Shown here one piece after another: positions 59,639-64,000 of a DNA stretch of 64,000 bases. The position numbers were made by a program, and so were the translations under genes. The notes beneath the pieces were generated by a model. That model was not told the origin of the DNA, searched no databases, and worked only from the letters and a program-made list of their open reading frames with translations. Origin of the DNA: Hydractinia symbiolongicarpus (Eukaryota; Cnidaria; Hydrozoa; Anthoathecata; Hydractiniidae). Every line of letters begins with the position of its first letter. Position 1 is the stretch's first letter. The stretch spans positions 14,795,501 to 14,859,500 of the forward strand of contig NC_079881.1 of assembly GCF_029227915.1 (NCBI RefSeq), in the 5' to 3' direction.

Positions 59639-62600
59639 GGCTCGTGGAATCACGTGATTTACGTGTAGACTCCAAATTAGGCCGTAAAAAGCCAAATTAC
59701 AGGCTTTAAAGACATGTGCACGTAGTTAGCAGCGTTCATAGAGCCTGGCGCACAAGAAAACGACTTAATACATCGTAGACCATTGAGATTAAAAGGAACA
59801 GCCGAATGGAACTTGTCAGAGTTAGTGGAATCACGTGATTTACGTGTAGACTCCATATTAGGCCGTAAAAAGCCATATTACAGGCTTTAAAGGACTGTGC
59901 ACGTAGTTAGCAGCGTTCATAGAGCCTGGCGCACAGGAAAACGACTTAGTATATCGTAATCCATTGAGATTGAAAGGAATAGACCGATGGCAACTTCTCT
60001 GGGCTCGTTGAATCACGTGACTTACATGCAGTCTCTTTATTATGCCGTAAAAGGCCATATTACAGGCTTTAAAGGACTGTGCACGTAGTTAGCAGCGTTC
60101 ATAGAGCCTGGCGCACAAGAAAACGACTTAATACATCGTAGACCATTGAGATTAAAAGGAACAGCCGAATGGAACTTGTCGGAGTTCGTAGAATCACGTG
60201 ATTTACGTGTAGACTCTATATTAGGCGTAAAAGGCCATATTACAGGCTTTAAAGACATGTGCACGCAGTTAGGAACGTTCTCAGAGCCTGGCGCTCAAGA
60301 AAACGACTTAATACATCGTACACCATTGAGATTAAAAGGTACCGCCGAATGGAACTTGTCAGAGTTAGTGGAATCACGTGATTTACGTGTAGACTTCATA
60401 TTAGGCCGTAAATGGCCATATTACAGGCTTTAAAGGACTGTGCACGTAGTTAGCAGCGTTCATAGAGCCTGGTGCACAGGAACACGACTTAGTATATCGT
60501 AGTCCATTGAGATTGAAAGGAATAGACCGATGGCAACTTCTCTGGGCTCGTGGAATCACGTGACTTACATGTAGTCTCCTTATTAGGCCGTAAAAGGACC
60601 TATTATGCGTTTCAAAGGACTGTGTACGTAGTTAGCAGCGTTCATAGAGCCTGGCGTTCAAGAAAACGACTTAATACATCGTAGACCATTGAGATTAAAA
60701 GGAACAGCCGAATGGAAATTGTTAGAGTTAGTGGAATCACGTGATTAACGTGTAGACTCCACATTAGGCCGTAAAAAGCCATATTACAGGCTTTAAAGGA
60801 CTATGCACGTAGTTAGCAGCGCTCATAGAGCCTGGCGCACAGGAAAACGATTTAGTATATCGTAGTCCATTGAGATGGAAAGGAATAGACCGATGGCAAC
60901 TTCTCTGGGCTCGTGGAATCACGTGACTTACATGCAGTCTCTTTGTTAGGCCGTAAAAGGACCTATTATGCGTTTCTAAGGACTGTGTACGTAGTTAGCA
61001 GCGTTCATAGAGCCTGGCGTTCAAGAAAACGACTTAATACATCGTAGACCATTGAGATTAAAAGGAAGAGCCGAATGGAACTTATCGGAGTTCGTAGAAT
61101 CGCGTGATTTACGTGTAGACTCCATATTATGCCGTAAAAGGCCATAGTACAGGCTTTAAAGGACTGTGCACGTAGTTAGCAGCGTTCATAGAGCCTGGCG
61201 CACAAGAAAACGAATTAATACATCGTAGTTTATTGAAGTTGAAAGGAATAGGCCGATGACCTCCTGTCTGTGATCTTGGAACTCCCTGACTTAAGTGTAG
61301 TCTCCTTATTAGGCCATAAGAGGCCGTATTACACGGTTTAAAGGTCTGTCCACGTAATTAGGAACGTTCTCAGAGCCTGGCGCTCAAGAAAACGGCTTTT
61401 TTTATCGTAGTCCATTAAGATTAAAAGAACAGACTGATCCCCACTTGTCTGGGCTCGTGGAATCACGTGATTTACGTGTAGACTCCAAATTAGGCCGTTA
61501 AAGGCCAAATTACAGGCTTTAAAGACATGTGCACGTAGTTAGGAACGTTCTCAGAGCCTGGCGCTCAAGAAAACGACTTAATACATCGTAGACCATTGAG
61601 ATTAAAAGGAACAGCCGAATGGAACTTGTCAGAGTTAGTGGAATCACGTGATTTACGTGTAGACTCCATATTAGGCCGTTACAGGCTTTAAAGGACTGTA
61701 GACGTAGTTAGCAGCGTTCATAGAGCCTGGCGCACAGGAAAATGACTTAGTATATCGTAGTCCATTGAGATTGAAAGGAATAGACCGATGGCAACTTCTC
61801 TGGGCTCGTGGAATCACGTGACTCACATGCAGTCTCCTTTTTAGGCCGTAAAAGGACCTATTATGCGTTTCAAAGGACTGTGTACGTAGTTAGCAGCGTT
61901 CATAGAGCCTGGCGTTCAAGAAAACGACTTAATACATCGTAGACCATTGAGATTAAAAGGAAGAGCCGAATGGAACTTGTCGGAGTTCGTAGAGTCGCGT
62001 GATTTACGTGTAGACTCCATATTATGCCGTAAAAGGCCATATTACAGGCTTTAAAGGACTGTGCACGTAGTTAGCAGCGTTCATAGAGCCTGGCGCACAG
62101 GAACACGACTTAGTATGTCGTAGTCCATTGAGATTAAAAGGAACAGACCAATGGGAAATTGTCTGTCCTCGTGGAATCACTTTATTTACGTTTAGACTCC
62201 ATGTTAGGCCGTAAAAGGCCATATTACAGGCTTTAAAGGACTGTGCACGTAGTTAGCAGCGTTCATAGAGCCTGGCGCACATGAAAACGACTTAGTATAT
62301 CGTAGTCCATTGAGATTGAAAGAAATAGACCGATGGCAACTTCTCTGGGCTCATGGAATCACGTGACTTACATGCAGTCTCTTTATTAGGCCGTAAAAGG
62401 CCATATTACAGTCTTTAAAGGCCTGTGGAGGAAGTTAGCAGCGTTCTTGCAGCCTGGCGCTCAAGAAAACGGCTCATTATATCGTAGACCATTGAGATTA
62501 AAAGGAACAGCCGAATGGAACTTGTCGGAGTTCGTAGAATCACGTGATTTACGTGTAGACTCCATATTAGGCGTAAATGGCAATATTACAGGCTTTAAAG

Positions 62601-64000
62601 ACATGTGCACGTAGTTAGGAACGTTCTCAGAGCCTGGCGCTCAAGAAAACGACTTAATACATCGTAGACCATTAATATTAAAAGGAACCGCCGAATGGAA
62701 CTTGTCAGAGTTAGTGGAATCACGTGATTTACGTGTAGACTCCATATTAGGCCGTAAAAGGACCTATTATGCGTTTCAAAAGACTGTGTACGTAGTTAGC
62801 ACCGTTCATAGAGCCTGGCGTTCAAGAAAACGACTTAATACATCGTAGTTCATTGAAATTGAAAGGAATAGGCCGATGACCTCCTGTCTGTGCTCGTGGA
62901 ACTCCCTGACTTAAGTGTAGTCTCCTTATTAGGCCATAGGAGACCGTATTACGCGGTTTAAAGGTCTGTCCACGTAATTAGGAACGTTCTCAGAGCCTGG
63001 CGCTCAAGAAAACGGCTTATTATATCGTAGTCCAATGAAATTGAAAGGAATAAACCGATGGCAATTTGGCTAGGCCCGCGGAATCACGTGATTTACGTGT
63101 AGATTCCAAATTAGGCTGCAAAAGGCCATATTTCAGGCTTTAAAGGCCTGTGCACGTATTTAGCAGCGTTCTCAGATCCTGGCGCTCAAGAAAAGGACTT
63201 AATACATCGTAGGCCATTGAGATTAAAAGGAACCGCCGAATGGAACTTGTCAGAGTTAGTGGAATCACGTGATTTACGTGTAGACTCCATATTAGGCCGT
63301 AAAAAGCTATATTACAGGCTTTAAAGGACTGTGCACGTAGTTAGCATCGTTCATAGAGCCTGGCGCCCAGGAAAACGACTTAGTATATCGTAGTCCATTG
63401 AGATTAAAAGAAATAGACCGATGGCAACTTCTCTGGGCTCGAGGAATCCCTTTATTTACGTTTAGACTCCATGTTAGGCCGTAAAAGGCCATATTACAGG
63501 CTTCAAAGGCCTGTGGAAGAAGTTAGCAGCTTTCTGGCAGCCTGGCGCTCAAGAAAACGACTTAATACATCGTAGACAATTGAGACTAAAAGGAACAGCC
63601 GAATGGAACTTGTCGGAGTTCGTAGAATCACGTGATTTACGTGTAGATTCCATATTATGCCGTAAAAGGCCATATTACAAGCTTTACAGGACTGTGCACG
63701 TAGTTAGCAGCGTTCATAGAACCAAGCGCACAGGAAAACGACTTAGTATATCGTAGTCCATTGAGATTAAAAGGAACAGACCAATGGGAACTTGTCTGTG
63801 CTCGTGGAATCACTTTATTTACGTTTAGACTCCATGTTAGGCCGTAAAAGGCCATATTACAGGCTTTAAAGGCCTGTGGAAGAAGTTAGCAGCGTTCCTT
63901 GCAGCCTGACACTCAAGAAAACGAATTAATACATCGTAGTTAATTGAAGTTGAATGGAACAGGCCGATGACCTCCTGTCTGTGCTCGTGGAACTCCCTGA
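59639..64000 (+). repeat. Right-domain segmental repeat, copy 2
   Basis: The copy of 54931-58929, continuing past the window. Relative to copy 1 it lacks one monomer near 61200 (182 bp) and has three extra monomers at about 61.77-62.28 kb (545 bp). Private changes include gccatagtacagg (61143), gactgtagacg (61697), gactcacatgc (61820), aaaagactgtg (62778) and ctgacactcaag (63908). Confidence 0.86.
61679..61680 (+). other. 12-bp deletion, duplicated copy
   Basis: The same junction as at 57153, 4,526 bp downstream. It confirms that the two right-domain segments share ancestry. Confidence 0.82.

Larger units (their letters stand above)
1..64000 (+). repeat. Satellite array, ~182-bp monomer, head to tail
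   Basis: The whole window is built from one monomer of 180-182 bp. Successive starts of the landmark ttacgtgtag (or its variants ttaagtgtag, ttacgtttag, ttacatgcag) lie at 1, 182, 364, 546, 727, 909 and 1091, and the register continues to the end. All copies lie in the same orientation; I saw no inverted segment, transposon or unique spacer. The length is close to one nucleosome plus linker, as in many centromeric satellites (alpha satellite 171 bp, Arabidopsis about 178-180 bp). Hand counts of the first two monomers give about 42% and 46% GC and 8-9 CpG each. A centromeric role is inference; a pericentromeric or subtelomeric array is also possible. Family and species are not recognised. Confidence 0.97.

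Noticed and set aside
1-64000. CRISPR array.
   Set aside because: Regular repeats are present, but the period is ~182 bp with no alternation of a short conserved repeat and unique spacers; the whole unit is conserved.
1-64000. rRNA or tRNA gene cluster, or a transposon-derived repeat.
   Set aside because: No conserved rRNA core, no tRNA A/B-box pair with cloverleaf, no terminal repeats, target-site duplications or transposase/reverse-transcriptase reading frames were seen.
1-64000. Inverted monomers or an orientation switch.
   Set aside because: I looked for the reverse complement of landmark tracts (for example ctacacgtaa) as starts of inverted blocks and saw none; all units run the same way.

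Overview
The whole 64 kb window is one uninterrupted satellite-DNA array. A monomer of about 181-182 bp (hand-measured spacings of 180, 181 and 182 bp) is repeated head to tail, always in the same orientation, about 350 times. I find no protein-coding gene, tRNA, rRNA, transposable element, CRISPR array or single-copy sequence in it. Short open frames recur every few monomers, but they are by-products of the repeat. The host is a eukaryote. The nucleosome-sized monomer, the higher-order repeat (HOR) structure and the purity over 64 kb fit a centromeric or pericentromeric array, but the sequence alone does not prove this. I do not recognise the satellite family and cannot name the organism. The first two monomers are about 42% and 46% GC with 8-9 CpG each, so there is no CpG depletion. 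That weakly favours a lineage without heavy germline CpG methylation (for example many invertebrates) over a typical vertebrate.

Monomers fall into recognisable classes, lettered A to J here, which recur in fixed orders and build higher-order repeats. Layout: 1-4.4 kb, a 16-monomer (2,907 bp) repeat with two partial copies; 4.5-5.9 kb, a tetramer duplication (727 bp); 5.76-9.8 kb, a tandem 11-mer duplication (1,997 bp); 9.8-13.5 kb, a mosaic; 13.5-31.2 kb, successive copies of a very long HOR (30, 32 and 28 monomers plus a partial copy) differing by gain or loss of whole monomers and each carrying an amplified trimer (545 bp); 31.2-37.4 kb, a tandem 17-mer duplication (3,085 bp); 37.4-44.7 kb, a mosaic with a 5-mer (908 bp) duplication and a 21-monomer-spaced repeat; 44.7-52.25 kb, a near-identical tandem duplication of 3,770 bp carrying a 46-bp deletion as a marker; 52.25-64 kb, a more diverged domain with a larger duplication (offsets 4,708, 4,526 and 5,071 bp) and rare monomer classes.

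Two sequence elements stand out. Many monomer junctions carry a perfect 12-bp palindrome, AATCACGTGATT. It contains the E-box CACGTG and also fits RTCACRTG, the yeast CDEI (Cbf1) consensus. Other junctions lack it, and the junction into class C is instead preceded by a GGCC-AAC-GGCC hairpin. This two-state pattern recalls the alternation of CENP-B-box and non-box monomers in primate alpha satellite. The array therefore looks like a structural locus with a regularly spaced candidate protein-binding site. The copy structure is best explained by repeated unequal exchange and local segmental amplification.
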